Of a stretch of DNA of 64,000 nucleotides, positions 34,058 to 44,076 are shown piece by piece; the first letter of the stretch is position 1; each line of letters opens with the position of its first letter. The DNA comes from Bacteroidales bacterium (GTDB lineage Bacteria > Bacteroidota > Bacteroidia > Bacteroidales > F082). Under the pieces are notes generated by a model. The model was given only the letters and a program-made list of their open reading frames with translations. It had not been told where the DNA came from and did no database searches. Location of the stretch: positions 1 through 64,000 of the forward strand of contig JAEETH010000001.1 in NCBI GenBank assembly GCA_016290215.1, given 5' to 3'. The translations under genes and the position numbers were made by a program.

Positions 34058-36313
34058 ATGAACGATAATAGGAAAAAGACGAAACAAATACCGGGTCAAT
34101 CAAACGCCATCAGGAACCTATGGATCATCTTTGGGTCGTTAATACTGCTTGTGATTTTGTTCTTCTTCTGCGTCGCCAAAGGTGTGTTTGGCACCATGCC
34201 CACCTTCGATGAGTTGGAAAACCCACGCACCAACTTAGCCACCGAAATCATATCAGCAGATGGTAAGATTCTGGGTACCTATCATATCGAAAACCGTTCC
34301 AATGTGCGCTACGCCGAGTTGTCGCATTACATGCCCGAAGCCCTCATCAGCATTGAAGACGAACGCTTTACGGAGCACTCTGGCATCGACGAAAGGGCTT
34401 TGTTCCGCGTGGCCTTCGGTGTACTGACAGGCAACAAGAAAGGTGGCGGTAGTACTATTACGCAACAACTGGCAAAAAACCTTTTCCCTCGTGGCGAGAA
34501 TCTTAGCACTGGCAAACTGGTACTTCGTAAGTTTCAAGAATGGATAACGGCCACCAAGTTGGAGCATAATTACTCGAAAGAGGAAATCGTGGCCATGTAC
34601 CTCAACACCGTGGCTTTTGGTCACAATGCATACGGCATCCGTTCCGCTGCCAGCACCTTCTTCGACAAGAAGCCCAGCGAAATGAACATCGAAGAATGCG
34701 CCTTGATGGCTGGCGTCGTCAACGCCCCAACACGCTTCAGTCCCGTGCGCAACCCCAATAACGCATTAAATCGCCGAAATCTCGTCCTCAAGAAAATGGC
34801 CGAAAATGGATATATCACCGATGCGGAATGTGATTCCATATCTCAGATTCCCATCGACATGTCGCATTTTAGCGTCAAGGACCACAATAGCGGACAAGCC
34901 ACTTATTTCCGTGAGTTTTTGAGAGGCGAGCTGAACGAATGGGCCAAAAACACCACCCGTGCCGACGGCCAGCCTTACAACATCTACCGCGACGGCCTGC
35001 GTATTTACACCACCATCGACTCACGTATGCAGCGTTATGCTGAAGAAGCAGTCAAGGAATTTATGGGCAAGGAATTGCAGCCTATGTTCTACAAACATTG
35101 GAAAGGACAGAAAAATGCGCCGTTCTCCAACCTCACCGCCGACGAAATCGACCATATCCTAGAAACCTCAATGAAGCGCACTGACCGCTATCGCTGTCTC
35201 AAAAACGCAGGCATGCCCATGGATTCCATTAAGGCTGATTTCGAGCGCCCCGTTCGAATGAATGTTTTCTCTTGGGACGGCCCCATCGACACGGTCATGT
35301 CGCCCATGGATTCCATCCGCTACTACAAGTGGTTCTTGCAAGCCAGCCTCATTTCCATAGAGTCGCACACCGGCCACGTGAAAGCATACGTAGGCGGTTT
35401 GGACTACCGCTTTTTCAAATACGACCATGTTACTCAGGCGCGCCGTCAGGTGGGTTCCACATTCAAGCCTTTCCTTTATTCCTTGGCCATGCAAGAGGGT
35501 GAATACACGCCCTGCACCAAGATCCCGAATATACAATACAACATCCAGTTAGAGGACGGAAATGTTTGGTCGCCAGGCAATTCTGGCGGTCGCGTCGGCG
35601 AAGAAATCTCGCTGAAATATGCTTTGGCCCAATCCAACAACTGGATTTCGGCCTACCTGATGAACCAATTCGGCCCCAATGCCGTCATTGCCCAAGCCCG
35701 CCGCATGGGTGTGGAGTCACCCATTGATGCCGTTCCCGCCATTTGTTTGGGTGTCTGTGACTTGAAACTCATCGAAATGGTAGGTGCCATGAGCACTTTC
35801 GCCAACCAAGGTGTCTACATCAAACCTATGTTCATCACTCGAATTGAGGACAAGAACGGCAATGTCATACAACGCTTCAGCCCTGAAGAGTCGGAGGCCA
35901 TGAGCGAGCTGACGGCGTACAAGATGATTGAACTGATGAAGGGCGTAGTGCAAAGCGGCACAGGTATCCGTCTGCGTTCCTTGTACGGCTTCAACAATCC
36001 CATTGCGGGCAAGACCGGAACCACTCAGAAAAACAGCGATGGCTACTTCATGGGCATCACTCCCGACCTCACCACGGGTGTCTGGGTGGGAGCCGAAGAC
36101 CGTAGCGTACACTTCCGTTCCACCAAGTTGGGCCAAGGCTCACATACGGCATTACCCATTTGGGCATTATACATGAAAAAAGTTTACGCCGACAAGAATT
36201 TAGGCATCAGCAAAGGCGACTTCACCAAGCCCAATATCCCCGGCGTCGACTTGAACTTCGACTGCAACCGTTATGACAACGAAGAGAGCATCGAGTATAT
36301 AGACGAATTTTAA
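34058..36313 (+). CDS. penicillin-binding protein 1A
   Basis: A 751-residue bifunctional class A PBP that polymerises and crosslinks peptidoglycan in the periplasm. One transmembrane helix (about 20-41), GT51 domain with catalytic EDERFTEHSGID (E100) and GGGSTITQQLAKNLF, then the transpeptidase domain with GSTFKPF (nucleophile Ser), SNNW and GKTGTT. Separated from gldH by three bases. The length is normal and all catalytic motifs are intact. Confidence 0.95.
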   Translation: MNDNRKKTKQIPGQSNAIRNLWIIFGSLILLVILFFFCVAKGVFGTMPTFDELENPRTNLATEIISADGKILGTYHIENRSNVRYAELSHYMPEALISIEDERFTEHSGIDERALFRVAFGVLTGNKKGGGSTITQQLAKNLFPRGENLSTGKLVLRKFQEWITATKLEHNYSKEEIVAMYLNTVAFGHNAYGIRSAASTFFDKKPSEMNIEECALMAGVVNAPTRFSPVRNPNNALNRRNLVLKKMAENGYITDAECDSISQIPIDMSHFSVKDHNSGQATYFREFLRGELNEWAKNTTRADGQPYNIYRDGLRIYTTIDSRMQRYAEEAVKEFMGKELQPMFYKHWKGQKNAPFSNLTADEIDHILETSMKRTDRYRCLKNAGMPMDSIKADFERPVRMNVFSWDGPIDTVMSPMDSIRYYKWFLQASLISIESHTGHVKAYVGGLDYRFFKYDHVTQARRQVGSTFKPFLYSLAMQEGEYTPCTKIPNIQYNIQLEDGNVWSPGNSGGRVGEEISLKYALAQSNNWISAYLMNQFGPNAVIAQARRMGVESPIDAVPAICLGVCDLKLIEMVGAMSTFANQGVYIKPMFITRIEDKNGNVIQRFSPEESEAMSELTAYKMIELMKGVVQSGTGIRLRSLYGFNNPIAGKTGTTQKNSDGYFMGITPDLTTGVWVGAEDRSVHFRSTKLGQGSHTALPIWALYMKKVYADKNLGISKGDFTKPNIPGVDLNFDCNRYDNEESIEYIDEF

Positions 36314-36317
36314 TGAC

Positions 36318-36388
36318 GGCCCTTCGACAGGCTCAGGGACCTTCGTTTATTGCAGGAATTAAGGGTGCCTGAGCCTGTCGAAGGCCCC
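36318..36388. repeat. GGCCCTTCGACAGG...CCTGTCGAAGG inverted repeat
   Basis: Same family as 17285 and 27668, but in the opposite arm order. It fills the gap between PBP1A and obg. Confidence 0.85.
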
Positions 36389-36410
36389 GTTTCAAAAACA
36401 ATACAGACTA

Positions 36411-37412
36411 ATGACTTCGAATTTTGTTGATTACGTCAAGATTTTCTGCCGTTCAGGCAAAGGCGGTGCCGGTTCGCTGCACTTCCGTCGCGAGAAATAC
36501 ATCCCAAAAGGCGGTCCCGATGGTGGTGATGGCGGTCGTGGAGGCGATGTCATCATGCGTGGCAACGCCCAACTTTGGACCTTGCTCCACCTACGCTATA
36601 CAAAGCATGTCTATGCTGGCGACGGTGTACCCGGAGGCAAAAACCAACTCACTGGCGCTGCTGGTGACGATGTCTACATCGATGTGCCATTAGGTACAGT
36701 TGCCTTTCGTGCCGAAGACCATGCGATGTTGGGCGAAATTACCGAAGACAAGAAGGAAATCGTGTTGCTCAAAGGCGGTCGTGGGGGCAAAGGCAATGCC
36801 TTCTTCAAGACAGCCACCTTGCAGGCACCCAAATTTGCCCAACCCGGCGAACCCAACCAAGAGGAATGGATTACCATGGAGCTGAAATTATTAGCTGATG
36901 TCGGACTCGTTGGCTTCCCCAATGCGGGCAAGTCCACCCTACTCTCAGTAGTCTCAGCGGCCAAGCCTGAGATTGCAGACTATCCTTTCACCACTTTGGT
37001 GCCCAACCTCGGCATTGTCAGCTATCGCGAGCACAAGAGTTTTGTCATGGCCGACATTCCAGGCATTATCGAAGGTGCGGCAGAAGGCAAAGGATTGGGC
37101 ATCCGTTTCTTAAGACATATCGAAAGAAACTCCACTTTGTTGTTCATGGTTCCCGCCAACACCGAAGACGTGAAAAAAGAGTACGACATTCTCCTCAACG
37201 AGTTGAAGAAATACAACCCTGAGTTGATGGACAAAGACCGCATTTTAGCCATCACAAAGTGCGACCTTGTGGATGAAGATACCATCAAGGAAATCAAGAA
37301 ACACCTGCCCAAGAAGGTGCCGCATGTGTTCATTAGCTCAGTGGCTCAGCAAGGCATCGACGAGCTGAAGGATCTGATTTGGCTGACGCTGAATAAAGAA
37401 ACTGATAAGTAA
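36411..37412 (+). CDS. obgE: Obg/CgtA GTPase
   Basis: A 333-residue essential GTPase in 50S assembly. The glycine-rich Obg fold ([31 protein letters not shown]) is followed by G1 [12 protein letters not shown]3 [16 protein letters not shown] and G4 TKCD. The C-terminus reads [11 protein letters not shown] diverged second copy of the last 66 codons lies at 39112-39314 with another tail (NKRDEEEDW). The present 3' end may therefore have been replaced when the downstream island inserted. Confidence 0.95.
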   Translation: MTSNFVDYVKIFCRSGKGGAGSLHFRREKYIPKGGPDGGDGGRGGDVIMRGNAQLWTLLHLRYTKHVYAGDGVPGGKNQLTGAAGDDVYIDVPLGTVAFRAEDHAMLGEITEDKKEIVLLKGGRGGKGNAFFKTATLQAPKFAQPGEPNQEEWITMELKLLADVGLVGFPNAGKSTLLSVVSAAKPEIADYPFTTLVPNLGIVSYREHKSFVMADIPGIIEGAAEGKGLGIRFLRHIERNSTLLFMVPANTEDVKKEYDILLNELKKYNPELMDKDRILAITKCDLVDEDTIKEIKKHLPKKVPHVFISSVAQQGIDELKDLIWLTLNKETDK

Positions 37413-38819
37413 TTATTCAACGATATATAGCTTATAACCCCAGAAGAGAAGGTCTGTTAATTGAGCAGATGGACATTTATCAATAAAAATCTGCTCATCT
37501 TTTTCATCCATCACCCATAGTCCAGGAACAAAACTATCGCATTCCTCAATTCGAATTATCGAGAAGTTAGGATTGTTTTGATACCATCCAGCTTTACTCT
37601 CCAAATAATGAACTTTGCATGAACGTATATCCAATTCTCCTTCATCCAATGCAGGATTATCTGGTAGATAGTAATATACATCTTTCCCTTCGGCAACAAT
37701 CTCATTAAATTTGCATATATTGGTATACATATCTTTTCTTCCTTTCTGAACCCATTTAATATCTCTCGGTATATTTCGACTATAGAATCCTGCAAGACAT
37801 ACAAATAGAATAAGAACCCACCATGGCTTTAAATACTGATTCCCAAAATACAAAAGAGCTGGTAAAGCTAGAATAACAGCAGGTGTATAGTAGAGTGTAT
37901 AATCCAAATGTAAAGTTGAAGCACCTACAAAGTAGGCACACGAAGCAAGAAGTATACTATCATATATGGTATAAGTCGTGTTTTTTTTGAAAAAAGAAAC
38001 CACACGTACAATTAAAACAATAATTACCAACCACATTATCTTTTGCGCAAATAGCATCTTTAATGCATTTGCGAGAAGCGAATCTTCTGTGTAATGATGA
38101 TACATATGCTCTATTCTTGGCACAACTAAAATCAAATATAACAATAAGAATGTTATACCACTGGCAATAAGTAAATAGTTAAATACTCGCTCTCGTTTAT
38201 CTTGTTTCTTGTACGTAAATAACAAAGAACAAGCACCCAATGCTATAGGAATAGTAAACATTGTCTCATAATAATAAAGTATGTAGTTAATGGCAATTAA
38301 CGCAAGAATACCATAACCCCATTTCTTAGTTTCGCTAAAACGAATGTAACCATACAAAAAAATTGGTATGAAAGAGATGATAGTCCATATCCCTGTCCAT
38401 AATTGCATAAAATGCACATAAGTTCTACCGATGACGGACACTAATAAAAATAAAGTAATAGCGTACTTCCATACCGTCTTTTGATTCTTCAATAAATGGA
38501 GCGAAATTGCTGTAAAAAACGCTATAAAAATGATAAACCAAAACACATGAACGGCATAATGTGCCACAGGTGGAACTTGACCATTATAGAACAAAAGCAG
38601 TATGTCATACACCGTGTAGTCTAACGGAAAGAATCGTCCATAAGAGGGATCTACAAAAAAACCAAATATTGGTTTGTCCCATCCTGTATACATTATCACT
38701 TGTGTATCATCAAAATTTACCCATGCCGCATTAGCGACAATGAAATAAGAGCATACTGCAATAATGACAATCCATATTCCCCAGAATATCCATTTAATGC
38801 TTTTTTCTATCGTTTTCAT
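37413..38819 (-). CDS. polytopic membrane protein, probable GT-C-type glycosyltransferase
   Basis: A 468-residue, AT-rich gene starting MKTIEKSIKWIFWGIWIVII; an ATG nine codons upstream is possible. About ten to eleven transmembrane segments. The first extracytoplasmic loop carries adjacent aspartates (NFDDTQ), as in GT-C enzymes that use lipid-linked sugars, followed by a soluble C-terminal tail of about 100 residues. Not assignable to a named family by eye. Its stop directly abuts the obg stop (convergent), and behind its start lie transposase and obg remnants, so it looks acquired. Role in surface-glycan glucosylation is inference. Confidence 0.55.
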   Translation of the reverse strand: MKTIEKSIKWIFWGIWIVIIAVCSYFIVANAAWVNFDDTQVIMYTGWDKPIFGFFVDPSYGRFFPLDYTVYDILLLFYNGQVPPVAHYAVHVFWFIIFIAFFTAISLHLLKNQKTVWKYAITLFLLVSVIGRTYVHFMQLWTGIWTIISFIPIFLYGYIRFSETKKWGYGILALIAINYILYYYETMFTIPIALGACSLLFTYKKQDKRERVFNYLLIASGITFLLLYLILVVPRIEHMYHHYTEDSLLANALKMLFAQKIMWLVIIVLIVRVVSFFKKNTTYTIYDSILLASCAYFVGASTLHLDYTLYYTPAVILALPALLYFGNQYLKPWWVLILFVCLAGFYSRNIPRDIKWVQKGRKDMYTNICKFNEIVAEGKDVYYYLPDNPALDEGELDIRSCKVHYLESKAGWYQNNPNFSIIRIEECDSFVPGLWVMDEKDEQIFIDKCPSAQLTDLLFWGYKLYIVE

Positions 38820-38893
38820 TTTTATATCTATTGAACGATTGTACATAATAGACTTATAATGTACCCATTAATTGAGACTGCAAAAATAATGAA

Positions 38894-39088
38894 TTAAATT
38901 GAAACATCAGCAGCTTCATGGATACGGATTAATAATTTGTTGTTTTCGTATTTGCGCTCTGGGATTTCGTTGCCGACACCCTGATGGTGCCGTTCCGTAT
39001 TGCAATACTGCATGAACTTCTCAATTCCCTTCCACAACTCAATGGTGTTATCGCAAGGATTCAGGTATATGTACTGGCGTTTGATGGT
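38894..39088 (-). pseudogene. IS3-family transposase C-terminal remnant
   Basis: The reverse strand encodes about 64 residues including IKRQYIYLNPCDNTIELWKG and CNTERHHQGVGNEIPERKY, the end of the integrase core of IS3-type OrfB (consensus near N-x-x-RPHQGL...P). An in-frame TAG lies just upstream, and no other part of an IS is found. It is a dead fragment marking past mobility. Confidence 0.75.
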
Positions 39089-39111
39089 CTACCAGAAGCA
39101 TATATAATAAT

Positions 39112-39314
39112 CCCGAGCTCATTGACAAAGACCGCATTTAGCCATCTCGAAATGCGACCTTGTGGATGAAGATACCATCAAAGAAATCAAGAAACACCTG
39201 CCCAAAAAGATGCCGCATGTGTTCATCAGTTCCGTAGCCCAACAAGGCATCGACGAGCTGAAGGACTTGATTTGGCTGACGCTGAATAAAAGGGATGAGG
39301 AAGAAGATTGGTAA
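39112..39314 (+). pseudogene. displaced 3' end of obg
   Basis: This matches the last 66 or so codons of obgE ([37 protein letters not shown]) with many synonymous differences and a different tail (NKRDEEEDW, stop). A one-base deletion near 39146 (ATTTAGCC for ATTTTAGCC) breaks the frame. There is no start or GTPase domain. Together with the IS remnant, it fills the 530-bp gap between the two glycosyltransferase-like genes. Confidence 0.9.
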
Positions 39315-39347
39315 TGCAATTAAATCGCATCGGTATACTTTCCTATC

Positions 39348-41021
39348 TTATTCGAATTCATATTTTATACTCTTCAAACCTTTAACATTTTCTCTACCAA
39401 ACCAAATTAAATAATAACAATATCCGTCAAAACAAACTTCTGGTTCATCTATCTCAACAACTGCCGTTCGCTCATATTGATAATTGCGCCATTTATCCAT
39501 CCAAGACTTATACCATTTGCGAGGCCGCGTATAGTCTATTGTAAAAGTAACATGATTGTTCGATGCTTGCAATTCTTCAGTCTTGATTCTTACTATCAAA
39601 CGAACATATTTTCCAAACACATCAGCACTAGGATTCTCCCATTCATTTGAACCCTTCAAATGAGAAACCTCATCAATATATATGTTCTCTGACGGAAATC
39701 CTTGTTTATAAAACTTGTCTTGACAATAGAACGGATAAACACATACGGAATCCAAACCAAATTTCCAGGCCATAGGCTTATATGCCCAAAGTGCAGTATA
39801 ATAAGGAGGATATGCCAATCGATGAGATGAAATAACTCGATCTAACGCTACAACACCTCCAGAATCCAATAATTCCTTTTGCAATTTTTCATTATTAAGA
39901 CTTTGCTTTTTGGTCTCCGACACGGCAAACAAAGCATCAACCATAAAAGCACAATACAATAGTACAAGAACAACAATTCTGACAATACGTTTATTCTTAT
40001 CAAGAAAACGAAGATTCAAAACCGAACCATTCTCAAACAAAAACCTCAATAATAGAACAATAGACAACGTCTCTGGAAAAAACAATCCACGAATCTGAGG
40101 TCTAAAGACCACGCTGAACGCAACTACACCCCATCCTAATGACAATAACAAAAAGGAATTATTTCTCATCCAAATTTTGACCATTTCCTTGTTCTTTATC
40201 CATCCTAAAACCAAAACAACAAGAAATAGCCATAACGCCTTATATTTAACTATTTCTCGCATGGGATACTTCACAACATCAAGTAGCTGACCAGGATGAT
40301 AATTTTCCATTACAATCCTTCCAAAATTGCCCGGAGCAAACAGCACTAACATTGATCCTATTGCATATCCAACCACAAAAGGAATAACATTCCCCTTAAA
40401 ACTTTTGATATGGAAAGCATAATATACCACGAATGCTCCACATAAAGATGCACACGGAATGTACTCCGCTGCAGCGAAAACAGAAAAAATAAACAACACT
40501 AGTTTACCGACAACACTAAAATTATCATCTTTGTACCTAAGAAACAATGCAATAAAAACAAAAACTAAAGTATTTGCCCACAAATGAGTTATTGAACCAG
40601 CTGCCCAAAATAGGGTTTGTCTTGGAAATGGACAAAGGAACCAAAACAATAAAGCAAACAATAAAACATAGAAAACACTATCTTTTTTGTTATCATTAAT
40701 CAATCTTCCACAAGCCAACAATAACAACAAAAAAAACACCGTATTCATTATATCAAACCACACTTTATTGTCCCCCAACACTCCAACAAACAAATACTGA
40801 GATGCAACAGAAAAACTCCGTCCCCCAAGCGTAAAGTACCAATTCTTAGTACGTTCAAACACATCGGATATAGAGGAAATACCATAATCCATCACAAAAT
40901 CGTCTCCCGTAAAAAACCCACAATAGCTAATGACAAAAAAAGCAATTACGATAATTGCTATGGCGACATAGTCAAGCCATAGAAGTACATTAACTTTTTT
41001 ATAAGATTTCATATTTGACAC
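39348..41021 (-). CDS. GtrC-like polytopic glycosyltransferase (DUF6056-like), copy 2
   Basis: A 557-residue membrane protein with about twelve hydrophobic segments. The first extracytoplasmic loop has TGDDFVMDYG (D40, D41), as expected for GT-C catalysis. The C-terminal soluble region includes TFTIDYTRPRKWYKSWMDKW. It is a clear paralogue of the upstream gene (40999-42648), which it overlaps by 23 nt. In Gtr systems, GtrA flips and GtrB makes the undecaprenyl-glucose used by a polytopic GtrC that decorates O-antigen; this gene occupies the GtrC position. AT-rich relative to the core genes. Confidence 0.65.
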   Translation of the reverse strand: MSNMKSYKKVNVLLWLDYVAIAIIVIAFFVISYCGFFTGDDFVMDYGISSISDVFERTKNWYFTLGGRSFSVASQYLFVGVLGDNKVWFDIMNTVFFLLLLLACGRLINDNKKDSVFYVLLFALLFWFLCPFPRQTLFWAAGSITHLWANTLVFVFIALFLRYKDDNFSVVGKLVLFIFSVFAAAEYIPCASLCGAFVVYYAFHIKSFKGNVIPFVVGYAIGSMLVLFAPGNFGRIVMENYHPGQLLDVVKYPMREIVKYKALWLFLVVLVLGWIKNKEMVKIWMRNNSFLLLSLGWGVVAFSVVFRPQIRGLFFPETLSIVLLLRFLFENGSVLNLRFLDKNKRIVRIVVLVLLYCAFMVDALFAVSETKKQSLNNEKLQKELLDSGGVVALDRVISSHRLAYPPYYTALWAYKPMAWKFGLDSVCVYPFYCQDKFYKQGFPSENIYIDEVSHLKGSNEWENPSADVFGKYVRLIVRIKTEELQASNNHVTFTIDYTRPRKWYKSWMDKWRNYQYERTAVVEIDEPEVCFDGYCYYLIWFGRENVKGLKSIKYEFE

Positions 41022-42648
41022 TTTTCAAATTTTTAGAATTTTCTTTGCCTAACCAAATAATATAATAACAATAGCCATCGTAGCAAACTTCAGGGTCATC
41101 TATTTCGATAACTTCAGTTCGATCATATTGATAATTCCGCAATTTATCTAACCACAGTTTATACCATTTTTTTGGTCGAGTATAGTCTATTGTAAAAGTA
41201 ACATGATAATCAGATGCTTTTAATTCTTCGGTTTTGAGTCTTACTATAAGAGGAACAAATTTCCCAAATATATCATTTTTACCATTATAATAATCCTCGT
41301 CAACATAAATATTTTCCATTGGGGGTGCTTGCTTATAATACTTATCTAAACAATAATACGGATAAATACGTATGGAATCTAAGCCATATTTATCAGCTAA
41401 TGCTTCATCTGAAAACTTGTGAAACATCGAAATATATGCCATACGATGAGATGAAAACACTTCATCTAACGCGACTGTCCCTCCCGAATCCACAATTTTG
41501 TTCAAAATTGTATTATAATTGTCATTCTGTCTTTTAGTTTCAACTATAGCGAACGCTGAATCCACCAAAAATATAACAAACAATAGAATTATCATAGAGC
41601 TTCTGACAATAAACAAGTTGCGGTTCAGAAACCCATCAATAAACCGTATTTTGATGATACCATAATTATCAAACAAAAACCTCAGAAACAGAATAAGAGC
41701 CAAAGTTTCAGGGAAAAACAAAGCCCATTTGGAAGGTCTGAAAACTATACTGAAAGCAATAATACTCCAGCCCAACGATAATAATAAAATAGAGTTGTTC
41801 TTCGCCCACATTTTAACTACCCCTTTGTTACTTATCCACCCCAAAATAAAAACAACCAATAGCATCCATAATGCCTTATATTTTACTATTTCATAAAAAG
41901 GATTATGTAATAAACCTGATATATCAAATAAAGATTGTAATCCTATATTATTTTTTGCTCTTTCAAAATTGCCTGGAGCAAACAACAGTAAAATAGAACC
42001 AATCGCAAATCCAACTACAAACGGAACGACATTCCCTTTAAACTTTTTGATATGGAATGCATAATACACCACGAATGCACCACAAATAGAGGCGCAAGTG
42101 ATGAATTCTGTGGCGGCAAAAATGGACATTATAAACAATCCCAATTTTCCAACAACAGTAAAATTATCATCTTTATATTTTTGGAAAAACAACAGGAAAG
42201 CAAATGCCAAAACATTCGCCCATAAATATGTTGTTGAACCAGCTACCCAAAACAAAGATAGACCCGGGGCTGGACAAAGGAACCAAAACAATAAAGCAAA
42301 CACCAACACATAATGAACATATGGTTCCTTACCATTGTCTATCAACTTACCACAGGTCATAATCAGTAACACAAAAAACAATGTATTCGCAATATCAAAC
42401 CAAATTCGATTGTTTCCCAGCACCCCGCTAAACAAATACTGTGATGCTACTGAGAACAAGCGTCCGCCATAAGTAAAATAGAACATTTTAGTATGTTCGA
42501 TTACATCGGACAGGGTAGAAACGCCATAGTTCATCCAAATGTCGTCTCCCATAAAATAACCACAATAGCTGATGACAAAGAACGCAATTACAATTATCAA
42601 AATTGCGAAATAATCAAGCCATAAAAATCTATTATTATTCGTCTTCAT
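40999..42648 (-). CDS. GtrC-like polytopic glycosyltransferase (DUF6056-like), copy 1
   Basis: A 549-residue paralogue of the next gene, with the same opening topology (FLWLDYFAILIIVIAFFVIS), MGDDIWMNYG motif (D35, D36), repeated transmembrane segments and a C-terminal region with TIDYTRPKKWYKLWLDKLRN. The start overlaps the gtrB-like stop by 14 nt. Two tandem acceptors after one GtrA/GtrB pair suggest two attachment positions or a diversifying duplication. Assignment rests on topology and operon context, not on a conserved GtrC signature, since GtrC proteins are highly variable. Confidence 0.65.
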   Translation of the reverse strand: MKTNNNRFLWLDYFAILIIVIAFFVISYCGYFMGDDIWMNYGVSTLSDVIEHTKMFYFTYGGRLFSVASQYLFSGVLGNNRIWFDIANTLFFVLLIMTCGKLIDNGKEPYVHYVLVFALLFWFLCPAPGLSLFWVAGSTTYLWANVLAFAFLLFFQKYKDDNFTVVGKLGLFIMSIFAATEFITCASICGAFVVYYAFHIKKFKGNVVPFVVGFAIGSILLLFAPGNFERAKNNIGLQSLFDISGLLHNPFYEIVKYKALWMLLVVFILGWISNKGVVKMWAKNNSILLLSLGWSIIAFSIVFRPSKWALFFPETLALILFLRFLFDNYGIIKIRFIDGFLNRNLFIVRSSMIILLFVIFLVDSAFAIVETKRQNDNYNTILNKIVDSGGTVALDEVFSSHRMAYISMFHKFSDEALADKYGLDSIRIYPYYCLDKYYKQAPPMENIYVDEDYYNGKNDIFGKFVPLIVRLKTEELKASDYHVTFTIDYTRPKKWYKLWLDKLRNYQYDRTEVIEIDDPEVCYDGYCYYIIWLGKENSKNLKSVKYEIL

Positions 42649-43573
42649 TCCCTTTATACTCCCTAATTATATATACCGGTCTGTTTTTCACTTCAACAAA
42701 TACTTTGGCAAGGTATTCTCCAATGATACCGATAGTCAACAATTGTACTCCACCGATGAACAGAATCACCGTGAGCAATGTCGGGTAGCCTGCCACAGGG
42801 TCACCGTACAAAAAAGCCTTTACCAAAACGAAGATCATGTATGCAAATGCAAAAAAGGAAACAATCAACCCTATAAAAGTCGCCCATCGCAACGGAGCAG
42901 TCGTATACGATGTAATACCTTCCAAGGCAAGATTCATCAGTTTCTTGTAACTCATACTGGACTCGCCTAAAACCCTGTCTTGGGTCTCAAATTCAACACC
43001 TATTTTCTTGAAACCGATAAAACAATACATACCTTTGGTATAGCGCCCCGACTCACGCATTTGGCAAAGTGCATCTATACATTTTCTGTCAAGCAAACGG
43101 AAATCCCCCACGTTGGGAAGCACATCCACTCTCGAACTGCCTTGGAGCAACCTATAATATGACTTCGTAAGCTTCTTTCGCAACCATGATTCCTTTCCCC
43201 TAGTTTTTCTCTGGGCATATACATCATCATATCCTTCTTCCCATTTTTGAATCATCTCCGGAATCACCGCTGGGGGATGTTGCAAATCAGCATCCATAAT
43301 GATAACAGCATCTCCTTTTGCATGATCAAAACCTGCCAACATAGCGTTTTCCTTGCCGAAATTGCGGCTCAAGTCAACGTATGAAATGCGGCTATCCTTT
43401 TCCCTCAATCCTTTTATCACCTCCATGGTATTGTCGCGGCTACCGTCATTCACAAAGAGAATTTCCCATTTGTAATTCTCCAATGTAGAAATAACACGAA
43501 CAATTTCCTTATGCAACAATTCCAGAGATTGTGCTTCATTATAGCACGGGACTAATATGCTTATAGTTTTCAT
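42635..43573 (-). CDS. GtrB-like polyprenyl-phosphate glycosyltransferase (GT2)
   Basis: A 312-residue inner-membrane GT2 enzyme. Motifs are SILVPCYNEAQSLELLHKEI, FVNDGSRDNTMEVI, VDLSRNFGKENAMLAGFDHA, DADLQHPP (DxD) and QDRVLGESSMSYKKL, with two C-terminal transmembrane helices. It transfers glucose (or a related sugar) from UDP-sugar to undecaprenyl phosphate. Located between GtrA-like and two GtrC-like genes in one operon; DNA is AT-rich. Confidence 0.88.
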   Translation of the reverse strand: MKTISILVPCYNEAQSLELLHKEIVRVISTLENYKWEILFVNDGSRDNTMEVIKGLREKDSRISYVDLSRNFGKENAMLAGFDHAKGDAVIIMDADLQHPPAVIPEMIQKWEEGYDDVYAQRKTRGKESWLRKKLTKSYYRLLQGSSRVDVLPNVGDFRLLDRKCIDALCQMRESGRYTKGMYCFIGFKKIGVEFETQDRVLGESSMSYKKLMNLALEGITSYTTAPLRWATFIGLIVSFFAFAYMIFVLVKAFLYGDPVAGYPTLLTVILFIGGVQLLTIGIIGEYLAKVFVEVKNRPVYIIREYKGNEDE

Positions 43574-43578
43574 AGTCG

Positions 43579-43998
43579 TTATAATTTCTTAAAAGCAGTT
43601 CTCACCAAAACAAAATTAATAGGTATTACGATACAATATACAGGTATAGGAGCCCAACGTTCGGCTACCCCTAAATATAAAAACAGATTCAAAAACACAA
43701 TATGCAACGCATAGTTCACCCCATGACTAGCCAAAAACCCCAAAGTTCTCTTCCATGTTATCTTTTCGCGAAACGTAAAAAACGAGGTCATCAGCAAATT
43801 GCAGCATAAACTAATTACATAACCAAACGAATAGGCTACATTCACTTTCAGCCATCGCAATAAAAGAAGATAAACCCCATAATGGATACCTGTAGCAACC
43901 ACTCCCACAATGGCGAAACGGAGAAATTCTTTCGTGATTGTGGAAGACAAAAGCTGCTTGAGTCTATTTTTCCCGTCTGTCATCTTTTCCATGAACAT
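43579..43998 (-). CDS. GtrA-like flippase
   Basis: A 139-residue protein with four transmembrane helices. The family motif FLRFAIVGVVATGIHYGVYL is followed by YVISLCCNLLMTSFFTFRE. GtrA proteins move polyprenyl-phosphoryl sugar to the periplasmic face. Start at ATG 43998 (MFMEKMTDGKNR); a TTG at 44010 or ATG at 43992 is possible. First gene of the gtr-like operon, five bases before gtrB. Confidence 0.85.
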   Translation of the reverse strand: MFMEKMTDGKNRLKQLLSSTITKEFLRFAIVGVVATGIHYGVYLLLLRWLKVNVAYSFGYVISLCCNLLMTSFFTFREKITWKRTLGFLASHGVNYALHIVFLNLFLYLGVAERWAPIPVYCIVIPINFVLVRTAFKKL

Positions 43999-44028
43999 CC
44001 TTATTCCCAATATACACTAAACCGCCAA

Positions 44029-44036
44029 CAAAAATA
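44029..44036 (-). promoter_or_regulatory. -7 box TATTTTTG of the gtr-like operon
   Basis: Reverse TAnnTTTG about 30 bases before the gtrA start. Confidence 0.55.
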
Positions 44037-44076
44037 GGGAATTTTTGAATAGACCAACGATTTACAACAAAATAAC

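Noticed and set aside
38984..39319. Intact small genes in the 38.8-39.3 kb gap
   Set aside because: The frames coincide with a truncated transposase end and a frameshifted obg tail; neither has a complete domain.
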